DNA of 64,000 nucleotides, from contig CATNEN010000029.1 in the NCBI GenBank assembly GCA_950097015.1, positions 2,920,001 through 2,984,000 on the forward strand, written 5' to 3'. A program made the translations under genes and the position numbers. Positions 11,746-23,869 of the stretch are shown here, piece after piece (the stretch's first letter is position 1; the number at the start of each line of letters is the position of its first letter). Below the pieces are notes generated by a model. The model did not search any database, had not been told where the DNA came from, and saw nothing but the letters and a program-made list of their open reading frames with translations. This DNA comes from Macrostomum hystrix (taxonomy: Eukaryota > Platyhelminthes > Macrostomidae).

Positions 11746-12210
11746 AAATCTCTCACTGACAAGGTCAGATTTACAAAAGCTGTAAACTTCCCAGTTCTAC
11801 GTAGAGAATAAATGCAAATGACTGACACAGCATAATAAGACTTTAATTAGTGCAATGATTGTGTATAAAAACAAAAAATGACGTTTATTGTCTATTTATA
11901 ACAAATGCCTGTAGAGATAAATTGTAAACATGCACAAGAACAAGTTTAGCACCAAAATTATAATTGCTTTAATAATTTATAAGTGGATAAAAATTAAAAA
12001 AGAGCTTAAGTTTAAACGCAACAGAAAGTAAAATACAGTGATACAATGAAAAAATAAATGAAAGATTTTTAACAACTGTGAGTATAATTAAACTGACTTA
12101 ATAGAGCAAAAAATGCGAACCCTTACATTGCTTGAAGACCATTGTGCTAAAAAGTGTCAAACAAAGTCACACAAGAAAGAAGCAAGATAAACAGAGCCTT
12201 TGACGTCGGC
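11746..12210 (-). other. RTEL1 3' flank / 3' UTR
   Basis: AT-rich sequence downstream of the RTEL1 stop. A minus-strand AATAAA is at 11884-11889, about 325 bases after the stop, and could be the polyadenylation signal. A missing PGM3 5' exon could also lie here, but no convincing one was found. Confidence 0.4.
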
Positions 12211-15200
12211 TCATTTGGCAGCTGTTTTGTTGTCCTTGAAAGCAGTTAGTTTGCGCAGAGAACGCCGATGAACTATTAGTTTGCATCGCGGACACTGCTT
12301 GATTCCCTGCGGATAAGACAAGAGAGAATGGTCAAGGGTCGTAGGTTTAATTCTTGATTCGAACTCATGACCTCTAGAAATTATTCAGCAATGTAGATAA
12401 GGCGCTCACCACTTCCATAATTGAGCGCCAGCAGAGGAAGCAGCAGACGTGATCGCAGGGAGCAGCCAGCGGTGTGTCAGCGTCGCTTGTTTCGCAAGAT
12501 TCGCATCTCATTCCAGACTCTGGAGATCATTGCGGCAAGATGTATAGATTTGCGCAAGTATGCCTACTCCAAGTAGGCTACGCGAATTTAAAGAAATCAT
12601 ATGGAAAAATCGAAAGGATAAAGGGAACAGAGAGACTAGACTTGCGAGTGAATGAGTGAGTGAGAGACTAGATAAGTGAGAGACAAGATAGGTAAGAGAC
12701 TAGATAAGTGAGAGACTAGATAAGTGAGAGACTAGATAAGCGAGAGACTAGATAAGTGAGAGACTAGATTTAGGAGAAAGATATTAGAAGTTGAGAACTC
12801 ACTTAGACGTTTCGCTGGCGGTCTCAGCGAGGCTCCATCGTCATCCTCGTCGCTGTCGCTGCTATCAGCCTTGCCATCATCCGTCTTGGAGGCAGTTTCG
12901 GACGACCTGGCGGCAGCGAATGCTGCGGACGCGTTGCCTTTAGTAATCGAGGCAACAGCGGCGGCCAACCTGGTGGCAGCCACCTCGGCCAGACGGTCGC
13001 AGCACTGCCTGTACCTGGCCTTGTCCGGCGTGCGGACCAGGCGGCCAAGACCGGCCAATAGCTGCCGGACCGCGTCCGGATCGCCGCGCGGCCCGCCTGA
13101 CGCCGCCAAGTCGGCAGCCGATTGAAAGATTTCAGATAGGCGACCAATTAGCCTGTCAATACCGCCAGATGATTTATAATCGGCCAGCGCCGAGCGAAAC
13201 CTGGCCCGCTCGCCTTGGCCGAGAGCGCGCTGCAAATTGACGCGCAGTTCGGATACTTCCGGCGACGGCGACGGCGATTGTGGAGCCAACCGCGGTGAAG
13301 CCGACTTAGACGGCGTTGTTGGCGTCGGCGACTGTGTCGATGGCGACGAATTTATCGTCGAAGCTGACGAAGACGTGCCGCCGGAAATTCGAATACGGCG
13401 TCGAGAATTCGGCGGCGCGGATGTCGGCACCTTGAACTCCGAGTCGGCAGCGGGGGCTGTGGCGGGGGCGGTGGCGGAATCCACCTTTCTGACGGCGTAA
13501 TCGGCAGACTCTTTGAATGAGACATGTTTCTGGCGTGTCGTGCCGGCTGCGTGCTGTTTCGACTCGACACTTTGGCTAGATTTATGTTCCATGTCTTCCT
13601 GTTGATGTGTGTGTTTGGTAGGGCATCTTGCTTAACAAAACATTTTAACAAAGCAATAACAAAATGTTTTTGTTCCAAAATAGATGGTAGATCTAACAGA
13701 TGAGACAACGTCTTACAGGGGTGAAGCTGCTGTGTAACAATTAAGGCAGCTTTACGAAAGGGGAGAACTGCTGTTTAACAGGTGAGACTGAGGTCCAACA
13801 GGTGAGAACTGGTGTCCAACAGGTGAGAACTGCTGTCCAACAGGTGAGACTGAGATCAAACAAGTCAGGCGGTTGTCTAACTGCCGTTTCGCAGGTGAGA
13901 ACTGTTGTCTAACAGGTCAGGCGGTTGTCTAGCAGGTGAGGCGGCTGTCCAACCGCTGCGAACTGCTGTCAAAAAAACATTTAAGCACAAATTAATAAAG
14001 AATACTGAACTTTCACTTACTTCGTGCTGTTTGAGCCTGTCTCCCAGGCTGGTCTTATTTGAGTCCGAGTTCTCCTTGTTGATATCCGGGGTGCAGTAGA
14101 GATTAGCTAATTCGTCTAAGGCGGGAGATTTCTCTGTAAATTGCCAATCAAAGAAATGCAATAGGATTTCAAAATGAAATCGGCTGTAAAAATGATTGTC
14201 CTTTACCGTAGCTATGCAGGAAGTCAACTAGACTGCCGGCCCGTCCGCCGCCAATCAGAGGCGATACAGAGCCGCCATAGACGGGGCCGCCCTGACTAGG
14301 CCGATGCTGCTGACGACTGCCGGAGCCGAATTCGATAGCCATGAGCTGGCTATCGAGCTGCATCGGCTGGCGTTGCGCAGTATCGCGTATCTTCGGCCCG
14401 TCCGGGGTCGGATATTTCACACTGTTGGCAGAGAAGAATTCTCGCAGTCGCACCGGTATGGATTCGAATGATTTTGCCACGGTCACCGAGTGCTGCAGCC
14501 AGGCTGGCAGTTGGCGTCGTAGATTCATCGGTAGCGAAGCGTTCGTCGCACAGTAGAACGGCGCCGTAGTCGTTTCGATGACGCAGGACCCGACCAATGG
14601 CCTGATTGACGGCGCGATAGGCCTGCTGCTTGTACCTGCGAGATGAGCGTGGCGGCGACAATCCAGGACCTGCTCATCCACTCACCCCAGGACCTGCTCA
14701 CCCACTCACCCATCCAGAGCTGCTCACCCACTCACCAATCGAGGAGCTGGTTACCCACTCACCAATCCAGGAGCTGGTTACCCACTCACAAATCCAGGAG
14801 CTGGTTACCCACTCACCAATCCAGGAGCTGGTTACCCACTCACCAATCCAGGAGCTGGTTACCCACTCACCAATCCAGAAGCTGGTTACCCACTCACCAA
14901 TCCAGGAGCTGGTTACCCACTCACCAATCCAGGAGCTGGTTACCCACTCACCAATCCAGGAGCTGGTTACCCACTCACCAATCCAGGAGCTGGTTACCCA
15001 CTCACAAATCCAGTAGCTGGTTACCCACCAATCCAGGAGCTGGTTACCCACTCACCAATCCAGGAGCTGGTTACCCACTCACCAATCCAGGAGCTGCCCA
15101 CTCACCAATCCAGGAGCTGCTTACTCACCAATCCAGGAGCTGCTCACGCATCAATCCAGGAGCTGCTCACCCACCCTCCAATCCAGGAGTTGCTCACTCA

Positions 15201-18200
15201 CCAATCCAGGAGCTGCTCACTCACCAATCCAGGAGCTGCTTACTCACCAATCCAGGAGCTGCTCACGCATCAATCCAGGAGCTGCTCACGCATCAATCCA
15301 GGAGCTGCTTACCCACCCTCCAATCCAGGAGTTGCTCACCCTACTCACTAATCCAAGAGCTGCTCACTCACCAATCCAGGAGTTGCTCACCCTACTCACC
15401 ATTGCTTAATAATAATTGCAGCAGGGCTGCGGGCAGTGGCACACCATTTGGTGACACTAGACCCGCAACCAGCGAGGATGGGGCAATTCTGGCCATTTCG
15501 CTGACTCCTGAGCACACACGCACACAGATACTGTACGCAGGCATACGCTCACACAGGTGTGTACATCTGCCCTGACTTTCTCATCGTCAGGCAGTGTACA
15601 TTTCCCTGTGCCTTGGAGGTTAGGCCCCTAAGAGGCGTAAATTGCACGACAAGCCCTCAAGCCTTCTCTCCGCGGCTGCGCCCCAAATAATGTGGCCTCG
15701 CCGTGGAATCGAACTTAGGGACCGTGGTGCGAGAGACAAACGCGATAACCGCTCTGCCACCGACCCCTCACCATTGCTTGCCAGTGATGCCTCGCCCAGT
15801 GGCCAGCCGTCTCTCATCTAGCCAGGCCTGCTTGAGTCGCACTCTCGGATCTGTCCACATAGGATAGGGCAGGCCGGTAACCACAACGGCTCGGCCAAAG
15901 TGATCAGCAAAGTCCAGGCCTTCGCTAACCTTGCCGCGGCAGACGGCCAAGAAGATGGCGCCAGAGTATTGCGGATCGCAGACTCGCTTATAATAATCGG
16001 CGAAAGCGACGGCGAATTCCGCCTTTCGGCGAGGCTCAACAAACACCGGCTTGCGGGCGCTAATGCGATCGAACAGTCGATTAGATCGCCAGGCATCTAG
16101 GCAGCGGGACAGCAAGGAATAGGACGGGAAGAATACTAGGAGGCCGTGGGGCACGCAGCCGCACAGTGTCACAATGCATTCGCCTAGGGCGCGTTGATAA
16201 TCAAGCGAGTCCCGATTCTCGTAGCCGGAGCTCAGCCTGACCGAGCCAGGACCTCGCGGCACCACAGTAGTGACAATCTGGTCCTTATTGATCACATGCG
16301 GATTGCTGAGCTCGATTGGAAACGGCAGCTGCAGATCGTGACGCAGCGACTCCATGGGGTAGAGGGTGCCGCTAGTGAGGATGATGGAGCGAACGCCGTG
16401 AGCGGCCAAGTCCAGCATAGCCTTGGCCGGCGAGAAGCACCAGTAGGAGAGCAGGCGGTACGGCTTGCCGCTGGCGGCGACGCCGGAGCTGGCGCTGGCG
16501 GCGGTGTCGAAGCCGATAGCGGGCGCCGCTGCAGCCGATTGGCCGCCAGGCGTCGATCTGCCCGCCACCTCGCGGATGTGCAATTTGTAGCAATGCGCCA
16601 AGCCGATGCTCGAAGGCGCGCCGCCGCGACGTTTAGGCGCCGACGAGGACGAAGAAGCGCCGGACGGATCGCCGAAGGAGGCCTCTGGAAACACTCCGGC
16701 GATGAATTCGCTCAGCCGGGTGAGGCCGGTGCCGCGGAACAGGCGGCCTGGTACGGCGAGAACGGTAGGGAAAAATATAGATCGAATTGGATGAGTAATG
16801 TAACAAGGGAGATAAACAAGAATAAGATGTACGAGGTAAAAAGACACGCAATTAGAAGTCGTTTGAGAAACAATTAAGTCGCTTAAAAAGCGGTCAAGGG
16901 TTGGGGAAAATGATAAGCCAAAAAAATTCGCTAGAGAAGCGTTACAGTCATTAGAAAAGCGTTTGAGTCGTTAGAGAAGCGTTGAAGGCGTTAGAGAAGC
17001 GTTTGAGTCGCAGGAAAAGCGTTTGAGCCAATAAAAAAGCGTTTGAGTCGCAGGAAAAGCGTTTGAGTCGTTTGAGAAGCTTTTGAGTCGCTAGAAAGGC
17101 GTTCTAGTCGCAGGAGAAGCGGTTGAGTCGTCTGAGAAGCGTTTGATTCGATAGAGAAGTGTTTGAGTCGTTAGAGAAGCGTTTGAGTCGTTAAAAAAGC
17201 GTTCCATCGAGATTGAGAGTGGAGACGAAGCAGCAGAGGATTTACCCTGAGTAGCGGACATAAACGCCAATATCTTGTCCAGCCGGTCCAGCATGTGTGC
17301 CACCCTGTGAGCCGAGATGTCCGCCTGGCCCAACAGTTCGAAAACGAATGCGCCCGGCCTAGTGAAGCCTGGTCCAGCGTCGCCACTGCCCAACGGGATG
17401 CAGTCAATGGCCTTCTCCAGCGCCAATAATTGGCCCTTCAAAGCAAATAGATCAGACACGGTGAAGTCCAGGCTCTCTTGAGCTTCGACACCGCTGAGCT
17501 CTTCTAAACTGAGACTGCTGGCCTGCTGGTCCGCGGTGATCTTCTTCATCAGATTACTGACGGCGGCGTCAATTTCAAAGATGCACTGGGCTAGATCTAC
17601 TGAGCTTAACTCGACTGAGGCGCCGTCTTCGCACACTTGCTCCTGCGGCGGTGCGGGTAACGACAAACCATCTAGGGTCATCTAGGTTTGTCAAATGATT
17701 ACTAATTCAGAATCGGAAGCTAATTGCTTACAATATTGTGCGCCTCGTCTAGGATAACCACGTTGCCCTCAAGGTCGATTTTGTTGCGATAGCGAACCTT
17801 TAAAAATATTTAATTGTATGTTATAGACCGGCTATTGCGGAAAACGGTTTTCTATTGGAAATCTCTGAGACGGATTGTGTTCGATAGAGGACAATTCTCT
17901 ATTTTATAAAGATGATTCTCTACTGGATAGAGAAAATTCTCTAATTGATAGAGATGATTCTCTACTGGATAGAGACTATTCTCTATTTGATAAAGATGAT
18001 TCTCTACTGGATAGAGACAATTCACTATATGATAAATATTATTCTCTACTGGATAGAGACAATTCACTATTTGATAAATATTGTTCTCTACTGGATAGAG
18101 ACAATTCACTATTTGATAAAGATGATTGTCTACGGGATAGAGACAATTCTCTATTTGATAAAGATGATTCTCTACTGGATAGAGACAATTCTCTATTTGA

Positions 18201-20295
18201 TAAAGATGATTCTCTACTGGATAGAGACAATTCACTATTTGATAAAGATGATTGTCTACGGGATAGAGACAATTCACTATTTGATAAAGATGATTGTCTA
18301 CTGGATAGAGACAATTTTATATTCGATAAAGAAAATTATCTACTCGATAGAGACAATTCTCTATATGATAAAGATGATTCTCTACTGGATAGAGACGATT
18401 CTCCATTAAATAGAGGCGATTCTCTATACGATTCTCTATCAGAGATGCGGCTTAGCGTCACGTGTTACTTAATTATCGTAATTTCAAGTAAAGTCTTAGA
18501 CGGCACCATAAATTGCAAACTATTTCTCACCTTAGGATCCAGCAGATAGTTATAGGGCATAAATATCACATCAGCTGATTCCTTTTGATCCCGCGACAAA
18601 TAGTAAGGGCAGCACCTAGTTCGCTTGCCGTAGTCAGCTAGATCCTCGATGTCCATAATCTTGTTGCTGAGCGGCGGCGCCGGCGTGGCATCTTTGTCAT
18701 TCTTTGGACGAAGCGCTAAAGAAAAATGGCATACGATTGCTACTCAAAAACTCTAAATTTTATATAATATAATTCAATTTGCTTGTTCTCTTACAATCGT
18801 ACTGTATGTAGTACTGGCAGGATCTAGTCTCGACGCGCACTTTGCAGTTTATCATTTTAGCGGCGTTCGATTCCAACTGTTGGACATCTTCGTTGATGCA
18901 CAGCTGATCGCGAGATCCGATTATGGCTACCTTGTGGCTGCAGTTTTTTGGTATGAAAGTAGAGGCTTGAATCGGTTGTGGTGGGATTTACAGATGGAGA
19001 GAGTAGACACAGATGGAGAGTGTAGATACAGGTGGAGAGAGTAGACACAGATGGAGAGTGTAGATACAGGTGGAGAGAGTAGATACAGGTGGAGAGAGTA
19101 GATACAGGTGGAGAGAGTAGATACAGGTGGAGACAGTAGATACAGGTGGAGAGAGTAGATACAGGTGGAGAGAGTAGATACAGGTGGAGAGAGTAGATAC
19201 AGGTGGAGAGAGTAGATACAGGTGGAGAGAGTAGATACAGGTGGAGAGAGTAGATACAGGTGGAGAGAGTAGATACAGGTGGAGAGAGTAGATACAGATG
19301 GAGAGAGTAGATACAGATGGAGACAGTAGATACAGGTGGAGAGAGTAGATACAGGTGGAGAGAGTAGATACAGGTGGAGAGAGTAGATACAGATGGAGAC
19401 AGTAGATACAGGTGGAGAGAGCAGATACAGATGGAGACAGTAGATACAGGTGGAGAGAGTAGATACAGGTGGAGAGAGTAGATACAGGTGGAGACAGTAG
19501 ATACAGATGGAGACAGTAGATACAGATGGAGACAGTAGATACAGGTGGAGACAGTAGATACAGATGGAGACAGTAGATACAGGTGGAGAGAGTAGATACA
19601 GGTGGAGAGAGTAGATACAGGTGGAGAGAGTAGATACAGGTGGAGAGAGTAGATACAAGTGAGAGAGTATATGCAAGTGAAGAGAGTATATACAGGTGGG
19701 GTAAATATGGCTGGGGAGAGAGAGAGAGACAAGTGGGCAGACAAGTCGGTGTAGGAAGAGAGTAGAGACCAAAACGGATTCAGAGTGAATTATGAAATGC
19801 CAGTAAATCTCACTTAGTGTAAACTGTTCGCCTCAACTCATGCATGGCCTGAGACAGTTGGCTGTGCGTCCTAGACGCATAAATAATCCTGGGCGCGCCG
19901 CGTACCGGATCCCAGGCGCCGGCGGTCTCGGCGAAGCCACGCTCCAATTCGGCCACCAGCTCGGCGGTGGCGTCGCTGTCGCCGCGGCTGCCGGCTGAAG
20001 CTGCCTGAATGTTGAAGGCCTGCTGTCTGGCCTTCATTGCAGCCTGCCAGGCTAGGGCGGCGCAGAGCAGTGACAAACTTTTGCCTGTGCCAGTAGGAGA
20101 TTCTAGCAGAGCATTCTGACCAGTCTGTAATTTAATCATTTCCAATTTTCAGCTTCAAAGCAAGAGCAAATTACAGAATAATTGACCGCTTACCTGCAAA
20201 GCTTCCAACACTTTGCTCATGTAATCCACCTGGCATGGATACGGTTCGAATGGGAAGCACACATCAATGCCCTTGATTCGAATTTGGCTAGTCAT
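12211..20295 (-). CDS. RTEL1: Regulator of telomere elongation helicase 1 (RTEL1)
   Basis: RTEL1 is a nuclear Fe-S superfamily 2 DNA helicase that resolves T-loops, D-loops and G-quadruplexes. Twelve minus-strand exons: 20295-20194, 20124-19814, 18937-18795, 18715-18531, 17797-17732, 17642-17246, 16747-15772, 14635-14207, 14133-14021, 13598-12803, 12519-12410 and 12306-12211, about 1240 residues. Seen: ESPTGTGKS Walker [12 protein letters not shown], four Fe-S cysteines ([22 protein letters not shown]), [12 protein letters not shown] box, [49 protein letters not shown]; then a harmonin-like helical domain in exon 10 (about [20 protein letters not shown]) and a C-terminal RING ([21 protein letters not shown]). 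All phases agree except in exon 8, which carries one extra base (or lacks two) near 14521-14545: the frame shifts between RFATD and LRRQLPAW. This is a sequencing error, a true lesion or a missed micro-intron. Confidence 0.95.
12655..12775. repeat. 18-bp repeat in RTEL1 intron 10
   Basis: Six or seven units based on GAGACTAGATAAGTGAGA. The array starts about 30 bases after the exon 10 donor (12802). The GTGAGA donor-like core is on the strand opposite to the gene. Confidence 0.85.
13735..13960. repeat. Degenerate repeat in RTEL1 intron 9
   Basis: Units of roughly 23-27 bases built on CAACAGGTGAGAACTGCTGT and variants. The motif CAGGTGAG resembles a splice donor but lies antisense to RTEL1. 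The array begins about 60 bases after the exon 9 donor (14020). Confidence 0.75.
14655..15394. repeat. 27-bp minisatellite in RTEL1 intron 7
   Basis: About 27 units based on CCAATCCAGGAGCTGGTTAC followed by CCACTCA, decaying to shorter variants after about 15080. Read in the sense of RTEL1 (minus), each unit carries GGTGAGTGGG, a good splice-donor match. The array ends about 20 bases before the exon 8 acceptor and adjoins the SINE at 15408-15766. Confidence 0.9.
15408..15766 (-). mobile_element. tRNA-derived SINE inserted at the RTEL1 exon 7 donor
   Basis: The minus-strand head contains an A box (GTGGCAGAGCGGTTA) and a B box (AGTTCGATTCC), like a Ser/Leu tRNA-related SINE. The body contains the family-specific GGGGCGCAGCCGCGGAG and the tail is a short ATT repeat. 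A perfect 13-bp target duplication CTCACCATTGCTT lies at 15395-15407 and 15767-15779. The right copy covers the end of exon 7 and its donor (minus AAGCAATG then GTGAG), so this donor was duplicated by the insertion. Other copies are at 26608, 32698, 43003 and 55747. Confidence 0.85.
16865..17210. repeat. 20-bp minisatellite in RTEL1 intron 6
   Basis: About 15 imperfect units based on GCGTTTGAGTCGTTAGAGAA. The array begins about 35 bases after the exon 6 donor (17245) and fills most of the intron to about 110 bases before the exon 7 acceptor. Confidence 0.85.
17880..18440. repeat. 42-bp minisatellite in RTEL1 intron 4
   Basis: About 13 units of 42 bases made of two related 21-base halves, CTACTGGATAGAGACAATTCT and CTATTTGATAAAGATGATTCT. 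Because 42 is a multiple of three, it reads open in several frames. Its position in an intron between two phase-matched helicase exons argues against coding. Confidence 0.9.
18985..19700. repeat. 19-bp minisatellite in RTEL1 intron 2
   Basis: About 36 units of AGATACAGGTGGAGAGAGT with a few alternating variants (ATGGAGACAGT). The array fills the intron between the exon 2 donor (19813) and the exon 3 acceptor (18938). Confidence 0.95.
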
Positions 20296-21749
20296 TATTG
20301 TTAATAATAGCTGGCACTCTTCATAAGTACTAGGCCAGTAGTAGAAACGCTGTTGCTACAGACCCACTGTCAGATCCTTTACAGATGATCTGTTATGCTG
20401 AGGGTATGCTGAAATTTAATAATTTGTTTTTAATAAGATCCCTCTTACTTAAAATAAGCCTAAAACTTTAGGTTAATGTAGTAACAATAATAATATATGC
20501 AAGAGGGCTGTGGGCACTAATACTTAATTTAGTGACAGTAGGCCTACACCTAGCAATAGTTAATTCTGCCCATTTCACTGACTAGTAACATACAAGTTGC
20601 AAACAGATGTAGATTAATTATAGACATGTTTACATTTACATAGAGATGCAAATTAACACTCACAGTGTAAATTATCACTTTGACTTCTGATGGTTGGCCT
20701 TTAGTGTATAGAATATACCATAAACTCGACAAGCTTTTGGCTGCAGCCCAAAATGACTATGGCCTTACCACAATTATGAGCTCAGGAAACTTTATTACAA
20801 AGTAAACCATTAGTAGGCCAACAAATTCTTTGTGTTAGATTATAAAAGAGCTAACTGTTGTGACTAAACTATATACTGAATGTTGATGAACTTTCAGGTT
20901 AGCATCAATTTATTTTAGAATTAATACAGATGACAGAGTAGTTCAAGCTAATCTGTGCTTAGAAGATTAAAGATTATTTAAACCTATGGATTTTTATATG
21001 AGTATGCTATTGTGGTTCTTTACAAACAACCTAGGATGCTGGATACTATCCTTGGATCCCAATTAGAATAAGTGGTATTTTTTGCAGATTTCATTGAGTG
21101 AATTTTCATGTGTTATCATGACACATGGCATGCATAGTCAGGATACAAGAATTTGATTCATTATGCATATAGTGGCCAGTGTAATACCAAACAATGATAT
21201 AAAACATGTAATTGGAGGAAGTCAATAGCATAATAGAAATTCCTCAAACTGTAGTGTAAGCAAAGCTTGTTTCATACTTTCTTCAGTCATGTGCCATGAT
21301 GCACTACCTAGGACTAGGTCAGGATGCGAGAAGAACTTGACTAACCATGTATTATATGTAGCAGTCAATGCTCCCAAACAAGGACAAGTTCAAGCATGTA
21401 TAAGAGGAGGTCAACAAAAAGCAAAATAGAAATTCATCAAACTGTAACTGTTTAAGCCTAACGAATTTATTGCAAGGTTCAACACAGTGTTCAATTAGCA
21501 TTTTTCTGCTTTCCAGTTTGGCTAGGCCTTAATATTTAAGAGAAAGAATGTTCTTAAAAATTATAAGTCACAGTCAGTTATGAGCTAACTTGTGTTTAAT
21601 AAGCCATTTATCACATTTATCAAGTTACAGAGACTAGAATTAAATAAATGTGCAATACTACGTGGATCCTGAAGTACTATGTCACCTAAAGGTTTGCAAT
21701 TTACAATGACACTATACATACTAGTCTTATTATGATTTAAAAAGGCAGA

Positions 21750-22514
21750 GCTTATTCCCATGGTCCCATGCCGATAATTTCACTTTTATCCACACGGATC
21801 CGTGCCGATAATTTTCTGCTTATCCTCACGGCAGCTTGTATGAATAGGTCTACAACTAAGAAAATTGTCCAGCAAAAGCATTGGGAGACTGTTTTAACTC
21901 TCAAGAATTTAACGCCTAAGTCCAAAGGACACACAATTGTAAAGATTCGCAGAGGAAAGCGCGGAACTAGTTAACATGCTTTCGTCGAGTTTCTGAAACC
22001 TTATTTTCGTACGGTAACAAGTCAGTAGTTATCATTTGCGCATGTGCATCATATCATATTTCAAGCGCGTGTGCAATACAAATGTCAGCGCGATTCTTCA
22101 TATGCAATTGTTAGCAATGTTGCATATTATTCGAAATTAACGATTATTCGAAATTAACGATTATTCGAAATTTAACGTGTGCATTGCTCGTAATTAAAAG
22201 ACGCCCTACTACAGGTAACTGCAGGTTCTGGAAAACATGTATGACCAGTTGTATATAGTACATGAAAATTGCTACACAGTTCCTGTAAAATATGTGCTTT
22301 AAGTTCTTAAAGTTATCGGCAAAACAAGCTGCCGTGTGGACAGGCAGAGAATTATTGGCACAGATCTGTGTGGATAAAATTGAAATTAACGGCACGGCAT
22401 ATATGAGTTGTAGACCTATATTCATACAAGCTGCCGTGTGGATAAGCAGAAATTATCGGCACGGATCCGTGTGGATAAAATTGAAAATATTGGCACGGGA
22501 CCGTGGGAATAAGC
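21750..22514. mobile_element. Non-autonomous element with about 105-bp terminal inverted repeats
   Basis: The left end (GCTTATTCCCATGGTCCC, continuing to about 21856) reappears as the reverse complement at about 22410-22514 with few mismatches. The shared features run in the same order: ATCCACACGGATCCGTGCCG, then GCTTATCC(T/A)CACGGCAGC, then GTCTACAAC. The inner part of the right repeat occurs a second time at about 22325-22395, so the right side is partly duplicated. No target duplication is certain and there is no coding capacity. The superfamily is not recognised. Confidence 0.7.
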
Positions 22515-23708
22515 ACTTCCATTTAAAAATTGTATGACACACTGTCCATGCCACTTTGTCATTTATATGGCATATTTTCTGCAGTAGTTAAATACTTATT
22601 TCAATAGGGCCTGGGTTTGCCAACTTTATCTAGCTAGCTATCTTGTAGGCTATATCCAAATTCTTATAATAAAGGCCTACTCATAGCCATCATAGGAGGC
22701 ATATGCTACCATTTTAGCTTGTAGCTAGATAAAAATGTATATAATTTAGGAAAAAATTACTGAACTATGATGCTTATTCCATATGTCATGATGCTTGCCA
22801 ATAAAACTACAAAGAATAATAGCTACTACAAAAAATATTTTTATGTCAGTGTAAATACTTCATTTTGAATTAGCTATTCTACACATTTCAAAGATTCCAA
22901 TGCAAACAAGGCCTAACTGTTTCTTGTTAAAAAATCTAAATAATTTAGTAAACTACCTAACGTGTTCAAACTTAAAGATGGAATTAGGCTTAAACTTAGG
23001 CAAGGCAAGACAACATTTGTCAAGAGCCAAGACCCCGTACAATAATTTTTTGGGGCAAAAGAACAGTCCTGCTGATTATTCTCAAGGGTTAGGTTGGCCT
23101 TGGCATGGCACATGTCGCTATCCAGATTAAATCATGGCTAAATGAATAAATTGTACATTAAATAAAAACGAATGCACGACCATTAAGCTCACAACCAAGC
23201 AAAGATCATCTTGAATCGTCGTATTGCAATTATTAACAATTCAAAGTAAGAACATTTAGAAATAAAGAGTTAAAACAAAAAATTGTATGAATCATAGAAT
23301 AAAGTTTCAATATTTGTATAAAATTGTGCCATTTTTTACGAAAGAAGTATTAATCAACCATAAACTTTATGTAAGCTGTCAAGTACTAACTTTTTTGTTT
23401 TCAAAAGTTTGCTGTAATGAAACGGTACTTTTTTAACAAGAAAAATTTGTATCTTTTTGTCTCTTGCTAGCTAAAGCTATTTAATCACATTGTACACATG
23501 ACACAAAAGGTTTATGTTCGTGTTCAACTGCTTATGTCTGTTAAGTAGTGATTTTTACAAGCTAGCCATATAGTGCGTTGTAATGGTAGTTTTTTAGTTT
23601 ATTCATAGACGAAGAGCATTTTAAATGAGCATAAATGTTTGTCTTTGCATCTCCGATCGTACTGTGTACGCCTTATTTTAAAAGGAATCCAGTTTCTTCT
23701 AACCCAGT

Positions 23709-23869
23709 TCAGGGGCGTAGCCATGATTTCTTTGGGATTTCGGTTTGGTTCTATCCAGTTAAAAGCAATTAATTCATTTCTTTCGAAGAAACTGAACGCG
23801 AAAAAATTTGAGACATCAAATTTTGGGGGTATCGGCCGATACACTGATACCCCCTTCGCTACGCCACTG
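23709..23869. mobile_element. 161-bp hAT-type MITE
   Basis: Ends are CAGGGGCGTAGCC on the left and CAGTGGCGTAGCG on the right (reverse complement). They are flanked by an 8-bp duplication with one mismatch: ACCCAGTT at 23701-23708 and AACCAGTT at 23870-23877. The ends are the same family as the element at 6628-6752. Confidence 0.8.

Noticed and set aside
7653-11828. Open frames of 1391 and 1280 codons on the minus strand
   Set aside because: They are produced by a stop-poor 28-bp repeat read in several frames, with near-perfect copies and no non-repeat domain.
12345-12415. Minus-strand tRNA or SINE in RTEL1 intron 11
   Set aside because: A B-box-like GAGTTCGAATC and a weak A box are present within a 103-base intron, but no body or tail is recognisable. 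Too degenerate to call.
17852-18549. Asp/Ser-rich and Ile-rich frames in RTEL1 intron 4
   Set aside because: The 42-bp repeat is open in many frames, but exon 4 and exon 5 join in phase across it.
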